This document shows, piece after piece, positions 42,095-50,307 of a stretch of DNA of 64,000 bases (within the stretch, counting starts at the first letter, position 1; the number at the start of each line of letters is the position of its first letter). The translations under genes and the position numbers were made by a program. Under the pieces are notes generated by a model. It made no database searches, was not told the origin of the DNA, and worked only from the letters and a program-made list of their open reading frames with translations. Origin of the DNA: JBEPTX01 sp041691795 (GTDB taxonomy: Bacteria > Patescibacteriota > Saccharimonadia > Saccharimonadales > Saccharimonadaceae); assembly GCA_041691795.1 (NCBI GenBank), contig JBEPTX010000004.1, positions 79,197-143,196 of the forward strand. Reading direction: 5' to 3'.

Positions 42095-42954
42095 AACTAC
42101 CTCTTATCGTCATTGCTGGTCCAACAGCGAGTGGCAAGACATCCTTAGCCCTAGAGCTTGCCGAGCAGTACGGTGGTGAGATTATTTGTGCAGATAGCCG
42201 GACAGTGTACAGAGGCATGGATATCGGGACAGCAAAACCTTCACAACAAGAACAAGCGCGTGTTCCACACTGGGGGTTGGATCTTGTTGAGCCAGATGAA
42301 CGATATACGGCAGCTGACTTTAAGCAGTACGCTGTAAAAAAGATTGATGAGATTAGAAGTCGCGGGCATGTTCCATTTCTTGTCGGGGGGACAGGACTGT
42401 ATATTGATGCGGTCGTTTTCGACTATCAGTTTGGCCCAGATGTAGATAAGGTTAAACGCGAAAGACTTGAGATGTTGTCAGTTGAGCAATTACAAGAATA
42501 TTGTGTTAAAAACAACATAAAATTGCCAGAAAATGAAAAAAATAAACGTCATCTTGTACGTGCAATTGAACAAAAAAATATAAGTACCTCAAGAAAAAAT
42601 GCACCGATAAGCACAAGCATTATTGTAGGAATTGCTACAGATCGTGATACACTTCGAACAAGAATTGAACAAAGAACTGAACAACTATTTGATAATGGTG
42701 TTGTTGAAGAAGCAATGATATTGGGCAAAAAGTATGGGTGGGATAGTGAATCAATGACAGGTGATATCTATCCACTTATTCATTTGTATCTTGAAAAACA
42801 GATGTCTCTCGAGGAAATTAAAGCAAAAAATACAACACTTGATTGGCGATTGGCGAAACGTCAACTGACTTGGCTGCGTCGCAACCCCTATATAAAATGG
42901 CTCTCTCTAACAGAGGCGAATGACTATCTGCAGTCTGTACTCGCCAATGAGTAA
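42076..42954 (+). CDS. miaA: tRNA dimethylallyltransferase
   Basis: 292 residues. P-loop GPTASGKTS (about 14-22), ADSRTVYRGMDIGTAKP and VGGTGLYIDAVV are MiaA signatures. It puts the dimethylallyl group on A37 of tRNAs reading UNN codons. The later third is relatively Lys/Asn-rich and AT-rich compared with the first part. Overlaps the ATL gene by 19 bases. Confidence 0.96.
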   Translation: MAAKSVELPLIVIAGPTASGKTSLALELAEQYGGEIICADSRTVYRGMDIGTAKPSQQEQARVPHWGLDLVEPDERYTAADFKQYAVKKIDEIRSRGHVPFLVGGTGLYIDAVVFDYQFGPDVDKVKRERLEMLSVEQLQEYCVKNNIKLPENEKNKRHLVRAIEQKNISTSRKNAPISTSIIVGIATDRDTLRTRIEQRTEQLFDNGVVEEAMILGKKYGWDSESMTGDIYPLIHLYLEKQMSLEEIKAKNTTLDWRLAKRQLTWLRRNPYIKWLSLTEANDYLQSVLANE

Positions 42955-42996
42955 AATGAGTGTTACAATAGAACACGAAAGTTACGAGAGAAGAAA

Positions 42997-43581
42997 ATGA
43001 TTGACGCATTATTTGGTTCGAAGACGAGGGTAAAACTCCTACACCTATTCCTGAACAATCCAGGTAAGGCATTTTACGTACGCGAGATTACTCGTTTGAT
43101 CGATGAACAAATTAATTCTGTTCGTCGTGAACTCTCTAACATGATGAATGTAGGGATCGTTACAAGTGATACCGCGGACAACAAGCTTTATTATGAGGTG
43201 AACCAGCGTTATGAACATTATGTTTCGCTACGAGCAATTTTTGCCGACCAACATGTTGAGGCGGTTGCGACTTCGGAATCAGCTGGAAGCTGGCAACAGT
43301 TAATCACTGGGCTGCCAGGTGTTCGTTTAGCTATTGCTGCAGGAGTGCTAGTGCACGGTTCATCAAGTAGCGTTGATATTTTAGCTGTAGGAGATATTCC
43401 GACTGCAAAAGTCAAGAAAGCGATAAAAGATATCGAGAAACTCGAAGGACGTGAGCTCAATTATAGTGTGCTAAGTTACGATGCCTTCTATTATCGATTG
43501 AGCGTTCGTGATAAATTTATAACAGAGATATTAAACGGCAAACATTCGATTTTACTTGATACCGATAACATGCTGAAATAA
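42997..43581 (+). CDS. Winged-helix regulator with degenerate nucleotidyltransferase-like domain
   Basis: 194 residues. The N-terminal 65 residues (LFGSKTRVKLLHLFLNNPG...VREITRLIDEQINSVRRELSNM) are a winged-helix DNA-binding fold. The rest (SSVDILAVGDI... ELNYSVLSYDAFYYRL) resembles an MNT-type nucleotidyltransferase but lacks a convincing GS-x-D-x-D site. Likely a transcription regulator. Starts after GAGAGAAG, 42 bases after miaA, and pairs with the MBL-fold gene nine bases downstream. Confidence 0.72.
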   Translation: MIDALFGSKTRVKLLHLFLNNPGKAFYVREITRLIDEQINSVRRELSNMMNVGIVTSDTADNKLYYEVNQRYEHYVSLRAIFADQHVEAVATSESAGSWQQLITGLPGVRLAIAAGVLVHGSSSSVDILAVGDIPTAKVKKAIKDIEKLEGRELNYSVLSYDAFYYRLSVRDKFITEILNGKHSILLDTDNMLK

Positions 43582-43590
43582 GGAGAGACT

Positions 43591-44226
43591 ATGTTTGATA
43601 TTGAATATAAAGGTGGTAACGGAGTTATCATCACAACCAAAAAGAGCCAAGCGGTTATTGACCCAAAGCTATCTGTTGTAGGGCTGAAAGATCTGTCTAC
43701 TAAGGACGCGGTCGAGATCGCAACAGAAGCGAGACTAGGTGTTGCTCATCCGGAGGCGCAGCTCGTCATAGAGGGCCCTGGCGAATACGAGGCGGGTGAT
43801 TTTTCTATCACAGGTACAACAGCAACGCGACATATTGATACAGAGGCGGATGAGCCTATCTCTACTATTTATCGCATTGAGGTTGGTGATGTTCGGATCG
43901 CGCTGATTGGCAATATTGCACCAAAACTCAGTGAGGATCAGTTGGAAGCGCTAGGAGTTGTCGATATTTTGATTATTCCTATTGGTGGAGGCGGCTATAC
44001 GCTTGATGCGGTCCATGCTGCTGCGTTGACGCGTTCGATCGATCCAAAGGTCGTTATTCCTATTCATTATGCTGATAGTGGTCTCAAATACGAAGTACCA
44101 CAAGATGCGCTTGATCCATTTGTTAAAGATCTTGGTGCACCAGTGGAAACTGTTGCTAAGTATAAGGTGAAATCGTCGTCTGCAATTCCACAAGTGTTAA
44201 CAGTCGTTGAAGTGACTCGAAGCTAG
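43591..44226 (+). CDS. Metallo-beta-lactamase-fold protein, metal site incomplete
   Basis: 211 residues with the strand order of the MBL superfamily (GNGVIITTKKSQAVIDP, then GEYEAGDFSITG, LIGNIAPKLSEDQLEAL, VVIPIHYAD). The HxHxDH metal motif is not present; only single His residues remain in equivalent places. It could be a structural or binding version of the fold. SD AAGGAGAG; last gene of the thrS operon, followed by a terminator. Confidence 0.7.
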   Translation: MFDIEYKGGNGVIITTKKSQAVIDPKLSVVGLKDLSTKDAVEIATEARLGVAHPEAQLVIEGPGEYEAGDFSITGTTATRHIDTEADEPISTIYRIEVGDVRIALIGNIAPKLSEDQLEALGVVDILIIPIGGGGYTLDAVHAAALTRSIDPKVVIPIHYADSGLKYEVPQDALDPFVKDLGAPVETVAKYKVKSSSAIPQVLTVVEVTRS

Positions 44227-44240
44227 ATCTTGAATCTATT

Positions 44241-44271
44241 AAAAACACCTCTCCGGTGGAGAGGTGTTTTT
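44241..44271. terminator. Bidirectional terminator between the MBL gene and rpmB
   Basis: AAAAACACCTCTCC (44241-44254) and GGAGAGGTGTTTTT (44258-44271) are perfectly complementary with a three-base loop. Confidence 0.92.
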
Positions 44272-44286
44272 AATTTAAGCTATCAC

Positions 44287-44490
44287 TTAAATTGCTTTAG
44301 CGAGAATGCCTTTTTTCTTCAGTGTGCGAATTGCCTGAGTACTCAGGGTCATCGTGACTTTTTGGCCATCTACGAGGAAGGTTTTCTTCTGTAGGTTTGG
44401 TTTGAAGACACGTTTAGTGCGACGCAAAGAAAAGCTGACATTGTGGCCAAACTGTTTGCCTTTTCCGGTGAGTTCACATCGTGCTGTCAT
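44287..44490 (-). CDS. rpmB: Large ribosomal subunit protein bL28
   Basis: 67 residues: CELTGKGKQFGHNVSFSLRRTKRVFKPNLQ is split typical of bL28, a small protein of the 50S subunit near the tRNA exit site. The zinc-type Cys pairs of some bL28 are reduced to one Cys, so this is the C-minus form. Lone gene, minus strand. Confidence 0.95.
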   Translation of the reverse strand: MTARCELTGKGKQFGHNVSFSLRRTKRVFKPNLQKKTFLVDGQKVTMTLSTQAIRTLKKKGILAKAI

Positions 44491-44640
44491 AGTATTAATT
44501 CCACTTATTTTTTACAATCTGTACCAGTATAGCCTCTTTGGCGGTAAACGTCAAGGTGAAGTCCAGTTTACTAGTTTTGCGACATACTATTTCGTTATGC
44601 TTGAGTTGCTATCAAAAGTAACGGATAATTGAGGAGGAAT

Positions 44641-45351
44641 ATGAGTTACGAACCACACGCACATCCAGCACAGGTCTTAATCCTAAGGCACTTACTGTTC
44701 TCACCAGAGGCAGGATTTGCTGATATGCAGAAAACAACAGATCTGACGAGTGATCACTTCAATTTTCATATTAAGAAGTTGATTGATGAGGGGTATGTCA
44801 AAAAACAGGGTAAAAATTACGGCCTGAGCAACAAGGGCAAAGAATATGCCAATCGAATGGATACTGATGAGAACGAAATTGAAAAGCAACCAAAAGTATC
44901 AGTGGTCATTACGGTTGAACGAAAGAATGAGAAAGGTGAGAAAGAGTACCTTTGTCAGCAAAGGCTCAAAAATCCATATTATGGTTTTTGGGGACGACCA
45001 CAGGGTAAGATGCGATGGGGAGAGACCGTTACAGAAACAGCCAGGCGTGAATTAGAGGAAGAAACGGGATTAATTGCTGACCCAAAACTGCAGCTTTTCT
45101 ATCATGTTCATGACTACAGTAAGGATACGAGACAATTGCTTGAAGATAAAATCTTTCTCTGCGTCTATGCTACAGGTGCTAAAGGTGACTTGATAGAAGA
45201 GTTTGAAGGTGGAAAAAATGCCTGGATGACAGAACAGGAATTTATGTCACTCAGCAAGAGATTTACGAACGTAGATGATATCATGCAATTGATGGAGAAG
45301 GGGGAAAGGTTTGCTGAACGTGAGTTTTACTACGACGAATCTGAATACTAG
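44641..45351 (+). CDS. Winged-helix NUDIX hydrolase
   Basis: 236 residues: an N-terminal winged-helix domain (about 1-75, QVLILRHLLFSPEAGFADMQ) and a NUDIX hydrolase domain with an intact box GKMRWGETVTETARRELEEE-TGL (G-x5-E-x7-RE-x2-EE-x-GL). Fusions like this often regulate nucleotide-sugar or NAD genes with the NUDIX domain as sensor or as active hydrolase. Start chosen at the ATG with SD TTGAGGAGG. The substrate is unknown. Confidence 0.85.
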   Translation: MSYEPHAHPAQVLILRHLLFSPEAGFADMQKTTDLTSDHFNFHIKKLIDEGYVKKQGKNYGLSNKGKEYANRMDTDENEIEKQPKVSVVITVERKNEKGEKEYLCQQRLKNPYYGFWGRPQGKMRWGETVTETARRELEEETGLIADPKLQLFYHVHDYSKDTRQLLEDKIFLCVYATGAKGDLIEEFEGGKNAWMTEQEFMSLSKRFTNVDDIMQLMEKGERFAEREFYYDESEY

Positions 45352-45365
45352 AGGCCTCAGTACTG

Positions 45366-45371
45366 TATAAT
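45366..45371 (+). promoter_or_regulatory. -10 box of the site-2 protease gene
   Basis: TATAAT ends nine bases before the ATG at 45381, giving an RNA start about three bases from the start codon and no room for an SD. Confidence 0.55.
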
Positions 45372-45380
45372 CAGTAGCAG

Positions 45381-46034
45381 ATGTTTGCTGATATTAATAT
45401 ACTGCAATTAGTGATTGTCCTTGGGGTTATTTTGCTTTCTATGACGCTTCATGAGGCCATGCATGGCTTTGTTGCCTATTATCTTGGTGATGACACCGCA
45501 AAACTCGAGGGGCGTCTGACGCTTAATCCTATCAAGCATATTGATCCGTTTTTAACGATCCTTTTGCCTCTGATGCTTGCAGTTGTCGGTGCGCCTATCT
45601 TTGGTGGGGCAAAACCTGTACCTTTTAATCCTAATAGGGTTCGGTACGACGAGTGGGGAGCTGCAATGGTTGCGCTTGCTGGTCCACTGACTAACTTTGT
45701 CTTGGCATTTGTCTTTTTTGGAATATTCGCGCTTACAGGGGGCGTCCATAGTAGCGGTATCATTGCTGAAATTCTTATTACAGCTGTTACGGTGAATCTC
45801 GGGTTCTTTGTTTTTAATATGATTCCTATCCCACCCCTCGATGGTTCGAGGGTTCTGTATGCACTTGCGCCCGAATTTGTGCGACGTGGCATGGAAATAA
45901 TTGAGCAGTATGGTCTAGTGGTTGTCTTTGTCATTATCTTGTTCACAGGTTCGGTCATCGGTGTCTTTATGTCCGAGGCAATTCAGTTCTTTGTGGCACT
46001 GTTCGCTCGCATTTTTGGTATCGGACTACTATAA
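45381..46034 (+). CDS. Site-2 protease family (M50) membrane metalloprotease
   Basis: 217 residues, five to six membrane helices. The zinc motif is LHEAMHG (HExxH, about residues 24-28) and the second ligand region is NMIPIPPLDGSRVL (about 150-163). Such proteases cut membrane proteins to release regulators or clear signal peptides. This short form has no PDZ domain, like the rhomboid-sized SpoIVFB-type family members common in CPR and Gram-positives. Confidence 0.9.
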   Translation: MFADINILQLVIVLGVILLSMTLHEAMHGFVAYYLGDDTAKLEGRLTLNPIKHIDPFLTILLPLMLAVVGAPIFGGAKPVPFNPNRVRYDEWGAAMVALAGPLTNFVLAFVFFGIFALTGGVHSSGIIAEILITAVTVNLGFFVFNMIPIPPLDGSRVLYALAPEFVRRGMEIIEQYGLVVVFVIILFTGSVIGVFMSEAIQFFVALFARIFGIGLL

Positions 46035-46035
46035 T
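46030..46035 (+). promoter_or_regulatory. -10 box of the 46-kb structured RNA
   Basis: TATAAT overlaps the TAA stop of the protease gene; the predicted start is 46042, one base before the paired 5' end of the structure. No good -35. Confidence 0.55.
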
Positions 46036-46041
46036 AAGGAG

Positions 46042-46187
46042 TGTCTAGGGGTACCTTGGCGCGAATGATTTTCCTAATATCATATGATAGGGAGTTCAAA
46101 TGATTTGCTTCTGCGGAAGTACTTTGAGAACACCCACCTTGCATTTCTGCGGGGAATATCAAGCGTCGAGGCTCACTCTAGGCTTTT
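46042..46187 (+). ncRNA. Structured RNA of unknown family
   Basis: About 145 bases with paired ends. GTCTAGGG (46043-46050) pairs fully with CTCTAGGC (46176-46183), and CCTTGGCG (46054-46061) with CGTCGAGG (46164-46171), separated by a gta/ctca internal loop; G-T pairs are included. Inside are a hairpin around TTCCTA/TAGGGA (46071-46093), a hairpin TCAAA...CTTC-tgcg-GAAG...TTTGA (46096-46127), and a weaker CCC/GGG pair. TTTT follows the closing stem. The overall shape, with ends closed and a large internal region, resembles 6S RNA, but no 6S or SRP signature could be confirmed. It could also be a leader acting on the next gene (start 46231). Confidence 0.6.
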
Positions 46188-46230
46188 ATGTTAATATATA
46201 GCTATAAACAATCAAAACAGAAAGAACACA

Positions 46231-47106
46231 ATGAATCAACGCATCTCTGTCCGAGCCATTGTCCGTCAAGATGAAAAGACTTTACTTCTGAGACGTGCAA
46301 ACGGTCGTCAGACTATTTTGGGGCAATATGAGCTACCCGGTGGCAAGTTAGCGTATGGTGAACAACCAGAAGACGCACTCCGTCGGTATTTGCACGAGGA
46401 TGCAGGACTACATATTCAGACGGCACAGCTATTTGATGCGGTGACGTATATCGACCATGATGATCGTGACATTCAGTATGCCGTTATTGTCTATCTGATT
46501 GGTCTTGCGGATGGCCATCATCCTGTCGAATTAAGCCAGAACTACGATAGATATTTATGGAAAAAGGTGTTTGAATTACAACAAGAATCAATCACAGATC
46601 TATCACAATTATTGTTGGGAATAATACATCAAGAAGAAATAACAGAGAAGAGCATTCATGAAATTGAACATCATGATGTATCAATTACACCAGAAAGACA
46701 GGTAATTATTTATTCGGATGGGGGTTCACGGGGCAATCCAGGACCTTCTGCGGCGGGCTATGTCATCATTGATAATCATCAAAATATTATCGCCCAGGGA
46801 GGTGAATACCTAGGTATTACAACGAACAACCAGGCGGAATATCAAGGTGTCAGGATAGGGCTTGAAAAGGCACTTGAGCTTGGATACAAACAGATTGATT
46901 TTCGTATTGATAGCATGCTCGTTGTTAATCAGATGAATGGTATCTATAAGATCAAAAACAGAGAACTATGGCCAATTAACGAACGAATTCGTGAGCTTTG
47001 TACGAAATTTGAGAAGATTAGCTTTAGCCATGTTCGTCGAGAATTTAACCAACTTGCCGACGGCATGGTAAATCAGACACTCGATGCTCACGCGAATGAA
47101 CAATAA
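46231..47106 (+). CDS. NUDIX-like domain fused to ribonuclease H
   Basis: 291 residues: an N-terminal NUDIX fold (about 1-130) and a C-terminal RNase HI domain (about 150-285). The RNase H part has YSDGGSRGNPGPSAAGYV, NNQAEYQG and a later Asp (RIDSMLVVNQ), so the acidic catalytic residues are present; it should cut RNA in RNA:DNA hybrids. The NUDIX box is degenerate: GKLAYGEQPEDALRRYLHED has RY in place of RE and ED in place of EE, so hydrolase activity is doubtful. SD is weak (AGAAAGAAC). This fusion may tie nucleotide clean-up to hybrid removal (inference). Confidence 0.85.
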   Translation: MNQRISVRAIVRQDEKTLLLRRANGRQTILGQYELPGGKLAYGEQPEDALRRYLHEDAGLHIQTAQLFDAVTYIDHDDRDIQYAVIVYLIGLADGHHPVELSQNYDRYLWKKVFELQQESITDLSQLLLGIIHQEEITEKSIHEIEHHDVSITPERQVIIYSDGGSRGNPGPSAAGYVIIDNHQNIIAQGGEYLGITTNNQAEYQGVRIGLEKALELGYKQIDFRIDSMLVVNQMNGIYKIKNRELWPINERIRELCTKFEKISFSHVRREFNQLADGMVNQTLDAHANEQ

Positions 47107-47122
47107 AAGTACAAAAGTCCTA

Positions 47123-47128
47123 TATACT
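47123..47128 (+). promoter_or_regulatory. -10 box of rnpB
   Basis: TATACT; the predicted start coincides with the paired 5' end at 47135. Confidence 0.65.
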
Positions 47129-47134
47129 AGATAA

Positions 47135-47467
47135 GACAGTTTGTTAGATGATCGCTTACTCTTCACAGAGTAAGAGGAAAGTCCGGGCAGCATAGGACAT
47201 GACAGTTGTTAACGGCAACCGGGGGTAACCCTAGGGAAAGTGCCACAGAAACGATACCGCCCTTCACGGGGTAAGGATGAAACGAGTGGGGTAAGAGCCC
47301 ACAGCGACGTATGGTGACATACGGAGGAGGTAAACCCTGTCAGCTGCAAGGAGGTTTGCATAAAAGGACGGTCCGTCCGCAGACCGATACCCGCTTGATC
47401 CATCAGGTAACTGGTGGGCTAGATAGATGATCGTCCACGACAGAACCCGGCTTACCGACAGACTGTC
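47135..47467 (+). ncRNA. rnpB: RNase P RNA, bacterial type A-like
   Basis: About 333 bases. The P4 5' strand GAGGAAAGTCCGGGC and the 3' strand ACAGAACCCGGCTTA are the universal bacterial signatures. The ends pair as P1 (GACAGTTTGT with ACAGACTGTC-like sequence), and a GGTAAACCC segment lies in the J/L15 region that contacts the CCA end. It is the catalytic subunit that trims pre-tRNA 5' ends. A terminator follows 5 bases later. Confidence 0.96.
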
Positions 47468-47471
47468 AACT

Positions 47472-47499
47472 AAAAATACCGCCTCGTAGCGGTATTTTT
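47472..47499. terminator. Terminator of rnpB
   Basis: AAAAATACCGC (47472-47482) pairs with GCGGTATTTTT (47489-47499). It also serves the convergent rplT side. Confidence 0.92.
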
Positions 47500-47518
47500 A
47501 GTGTAAGGAGCGAAAAAC

Positions 47519-47863
47519 TTAGGCTTTAGCGGTCTTTACGACTTCGCTGAAGGCTTTTGGTTCACTGACGGCTAGTTCGGCGAGAACCTTACGGTCAAGC
47601 TCTACGTTAGTCGCCTTGAGGCCAGCAATCAGTTTAGCGTAGGTAGTACCGTTTTCGCGTGCAGCGGCGTTGATACGAGTGATCCAAAGACCACGGAGAT
47701 CACGCTTTTTGTTACGACGGTCACGATATGCATACTGCAATGCCTTGATAACGGCTTGTTTGGCAAGTCGAAATGAACGCGTGCGGCTGTGTTGCATGCC
47801 TTTAGCGGCTTTTAAAATCTTCTTGTGTTTAGCGCGTGCGGTGACGCCTCGTTTTACTCGCAT
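47519..47863 (-). CDS. rplT: Large ribosomal subunit protein bL20
   Basis: 114 residues, normal length. RVKRGVTARAKHKKILKAAKG and DRRNKKRDLRGLWITRINAA are bL20 hallmarks. It binds 23S rRNA early in assembly and in other bacteria represses its own operon. Last gene of infC-rpmI-rplT, two bases after rpmI. Confidence 0.97.
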   Translation of the reverse strand: MRVKRGVTARAKHKKILKAAKGMQHSRTRSFRLAKQAVIKALQYAYRDRRNKKRDLRGLWITRINAAARENGTTYAKLIAGLKATNVELDRKVLAELAVSEPKAFSEVVKTAKA

Positions 47864-47865
47864 AA

Positions 47866-48060
47866 TTAAACTCCTAGTGCTCGTTTAACGTTTTTAGCCA
47901 TCTTACCAGTAACGATAGCGGTGGTATTGATTGCGCGTTTGCGGCTTTTGCTCTTTTTGGCGAGCATGTGGCCACCAAATGCTCGGCGACGGGTCAATTT
48001 ACCAGTGCTGGTAATCTTGATCCGCTTCGCGGTTCCTTTGTGGGTCTTTAACTTTGGCAT
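47866..48060 (-). CDS. rpmI: Large ribosomal subunit protein bL35
   Basis: 64 residues, very basic, with the bL35 pattern KLKTHKGTAKRIKITSTGKL and RRRAFGGHMLAKKSKSRKR. Its ATG overlaps the infC stop by one base (TAATG). Standard place in the infC operon. Confidence 0.97.
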   Translation of the reverse strand: MPKLKTHKGTAKRIKITSTGKLTRRRAFGGHMLAKKSKSRKRAINTTAIVTGKMAKNVKRALGV

Positions 48061-48566
48061 TATTTGCTCCTTACTACTATGCTCAGATTGCGACCGGCCA
48101 TCTGAGGCTGTTGCTCTAATATTGCTTCATCTTCAAGCAGGGCAATAATTCTCTCAATCATTTCGTATCCTAACTCTTTGTGGGCCATCTCGCGACCGCG
48201 GTAAAAGATTTGGATTCGCACCTTGTTTCCCTCGGCGAGGAAACCACGAATCTTGCGTAGTTTGATGTCGAGGTCGTTAGCGCCGATCTTGAGCCCTAAT
48301 CGCATCTGCTTCAACTCACTCGTTTTAGCATTCTTGCGAATTTTGTGTTGTTCTTTCATCTTCTGGTATTGGTATTTACCCCAGTCGACGATCTTAACAA
48401 CAGGCGGATCAGCGTTCGGTGAAATTTCAACGAGGTCAACCTGCGCTTCTTCGGCCTTTTTCAAAGCCTCTGCTCGGCTCATGATGCCAAGCTGTTCGCC
48501 GTCACTACCGATAACTCGGAGTTCAGGTGCGCGAATTGCTTCGTTGATACGAACGGATTTACTGAT
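48060..48566 (-). CDS. infC: Translation initiation factor IF-3 with ATC start
   Basis: 168 residues. The N-domain begins ISKSVRINEAIRAPELRVIG and the C-domain has the VKIVDWGKYQY and RIQIFYRGREMAHKELG signatures. No ATG, GTG or TTG is in frame upstream of the conserved N-terminus. The codon six bases after AAAGGGAG is ATC, at 48566, and this is almost surely the start. IF-3 itself rejects such codons, so ATC gives autoregulation, as known for the ATT start in E. coli. A later ATG at 48482 would remove about 28 conserved residues. IF-3 prevents subunit joining and checks the start codon. Confidence 0.93.
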   Translation of the reverse strand: MSKSVRINEAIRAPELRVIGSDGEQLGIMSRAEALKKAEEAQVDLVEISPNADPPVVKIVDWGKYQYQKMKEQHKIRKNAKTSELKQMRLGLKIGANDLDIKLRKIRGFLAEGNKVRIQIFYRGREMAHKELGYEMIERIIALLEDEAILEQQPQMAGRNLSIVVRSK

Positions 48567-48663
48567 TGCTGTCTCCCTTTGCTTATATGCGACTTTGCAA
48601 TATATTGAGCGTTACTCGATGACTATCTTACCAGATAAGCAACCGTAGTACAAGAGGTTTTGC

Positions 48664-50181
48664 TTAGCTGGCGATCGAAGTCCGATATTGGAGCGCTTCA
48701 CTGACATGTTGTGGGGACACATGGTCATCACCACTTAGGTCGGCGATTGTCCTAGCTACCTTGATAACCTTGAAGTAGCTCCTGGCACTCAGGGAGAGTT
48801 TATCAGCAGCGGCTGACAAGAGTTTTCTGGCTTCATCAGATAGGGTAATGTGTCGATTCACTTGGCTACTCGAGAGAGTGCTGTTGTAAGTAGCACCGGT
48901 CTTGTATCGTTTTAACTGTCGATCGGTTGCATGTTTTATCTGGTTGATTGCCTGTTCTTGTTGGCTATTTTCACCGCTCGTGTCACTTAGTAGACTGTCG
49001 TTTGGAACTCGCGATACGTTAACTACCAAGTCAATTCGATCGAGGAGCGGGCCTGACAATCGTTTTTGATAGTTCAATATCTGCGCACTCGCACAAGTAC
49101 ATTCTTTGCTAGAATCGCCAAAGTACCCGCAAGGACAAGGGTTCATTGTCGCCACAAGCATAAAGTCGGCTGGGTAGGTGATGCGTCCACTCGCGCGGCT
49201 GATGCTTATTTTTCCATCTTCAAGTGGCTGCCTGAGTGATTCGAGCGAAGATCTTGGGTATTCAGGCATCTCATCAAGGAACAACACCCCTAGATGGGCA
49301 AGACTGATCTCTCCTGGCTTTGGTTTGTTGCCTCCACCAGTCAGTGATACAGGGCTTGCACTGTGATGAGGGGAGCGGAAGGGGCGTTTAGTGACGATCT
49401 CACTATTGGTTTCTCCGGCCAAACTGTGAAGTTTTGTGATTGCGATCTGTTCAGTCGGGGTGAGATCTGGCAGTAATCCTAGGAGGGCTTTGGCAAGCAT
49501 CGTCTTGCCAGCCCCTGGTGGACCATTGAGAAGTATATTGTGACGGCCCGCCGTTGCGATAATGAGTGCCCGTTTTGCCTGTTCTTGGCCGCGTATGTCG
49601 TCGAGGATAGGCGATGAGGTTATCTTTGGCTTCGCCTCTGTTATATCTGTAATATATGGTGACAATTTCGTCTCTGATTTTAGATGCAGGAAGAGTTCTT
49701 TGAGTGAAGAAACACCTATTACTTCGATTCCTTCTATCAAACATGCCTGTGCTGCGTTAGAGACAGGCAGGTAAATGGTCGTTATACCAGCGTTTTTGGC
49801 GGTCTCCGCAATATTAATAGATCCACGAACTGGTCGTAAGTTTCCATCGAGTGCTAATTCACCTGCGAAAACGGCCCCATCTACCTCTGACTGACGGAGT
49901 TGACCGCTGACGACCAGGATAGACAATGCAATAGGGAGGTCGAAATGGACCCCGTCTTTGGGTAGTTCTGCGGGCGCAAGGTTAATTGTGATCTTTTTGC
50001 TTGGGAATTCTAAGAGGGAGTTCGCGATGGCGCTGCGGACACGTTCCTTTGCCTCATCGATTGATTTGTTGCCCATCCCAACAATTTGAATTGTCGGAAG
50101 ACCTTTTTTTGCATCGCTCTCAACCTCAATGATTGCTCCATCAAAGCCGATCGGTGCTACTGATAATACTCTTGCTACCAT
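48664..50181 (-). CDS. comM: Mg-chelatase-like AAA+ ATPase ComM (YifB)
   Basis: 505 residues: an N-terminal LonB-like domain (VEVESDAKKGLPTIQIVGM...), AAA+ core with Walker A NGPPGAGKTMLA (about 212-223) and Walker B LFLDEMPEY, a zinc-like Cys cluster NPCPCGYFGD and CTCAS (about 340-365), and a C-terminal helical domain. ComM is a hexameric helicase that extends branch migration of incoming DNA during natural transformation. With the retractile pilus, it supports DNA uptake as a way of gaining nucleotides or genes (inference). Confidence 0.95.
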   Translation of the reverse strand: MVARVLSVAPIGFDGAIIEVESDAKKGLPTIQIVGMGNKSIDEAKERVRSAIANSLLEFPSKKITINLAPAELPKDGVHFDLPIALSILVVSGQLRQSEVDGAVFAGELALDGNLRPVRGSINIAETAKNAGITTIYLPVSNAAQACLIEGIEVIGVSSLKELFLHLKSETKLSPYITDITEAKPKITSSPILDDIRGQEQAKRALIIATAGRHNILLNGPPGAGKTMLAKALLGLLPDLTPTEQIAITKLHSLAGETNSEIVTKRPFRSPHHSASPVSLTGGGNKPKPGEISLAHLGVLFLDEMPEYPRSSLESLRQPLEDGKISISRASGRITYPADFMLVATMNPCPCGYFGDSSKECTCASAQILNYQKRLSGPLLDRIDLVVNVSRVPNDSLLSDTSGENSQQEQAINQIKHATDRQLKRYKTGATYNSTLSSSQVNRHITLSDEARKLLSAAADKLSLSARSYFKVIKVARTIADLSGDDHVSPQHVSEALQYRTSIAS

Positions 50182-50288
50182 ATATTAATGTTCATTTAAG
50201 CATGGCTTGTCATCAGGGGCAATGGTGTTAATGTTTAGTTAATAATTGCCAGATGTTAATAGGGGTGGAAAAAAGTATCAAGATTTTG

Positions 50289-50294
50289 TATAAT
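50289..50294 (+). promoter_or_regulatory. -10 box of ssrA
   Basis: TATAAT, predicted RNA start near 50301, seven bases ahead of the processed tmRNA 5' end. Confidence 0.6.
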
Positions 50295-50307
50295 AAAAGG
50301 ACTGGTT

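Noticed and set aside
42997..43581. Toxin-antitoxin type nucleotidyltransferase
   Set aside because: The domain lacks the GS-x-D-x-D catalytic site, and no HEPN partner is adjacent.
46035..46230. SRP RNA (4.5S) in the gap after the M50 gene
   Set aside because: The conserved apical GGAA loop and flanking AGCAG pattern are absent, so it was listed only as an unassigned RNA.
47209..47403. Minus-strand frame inside rnpB
   Set aside because: Antisense to a conserved structured RNA.
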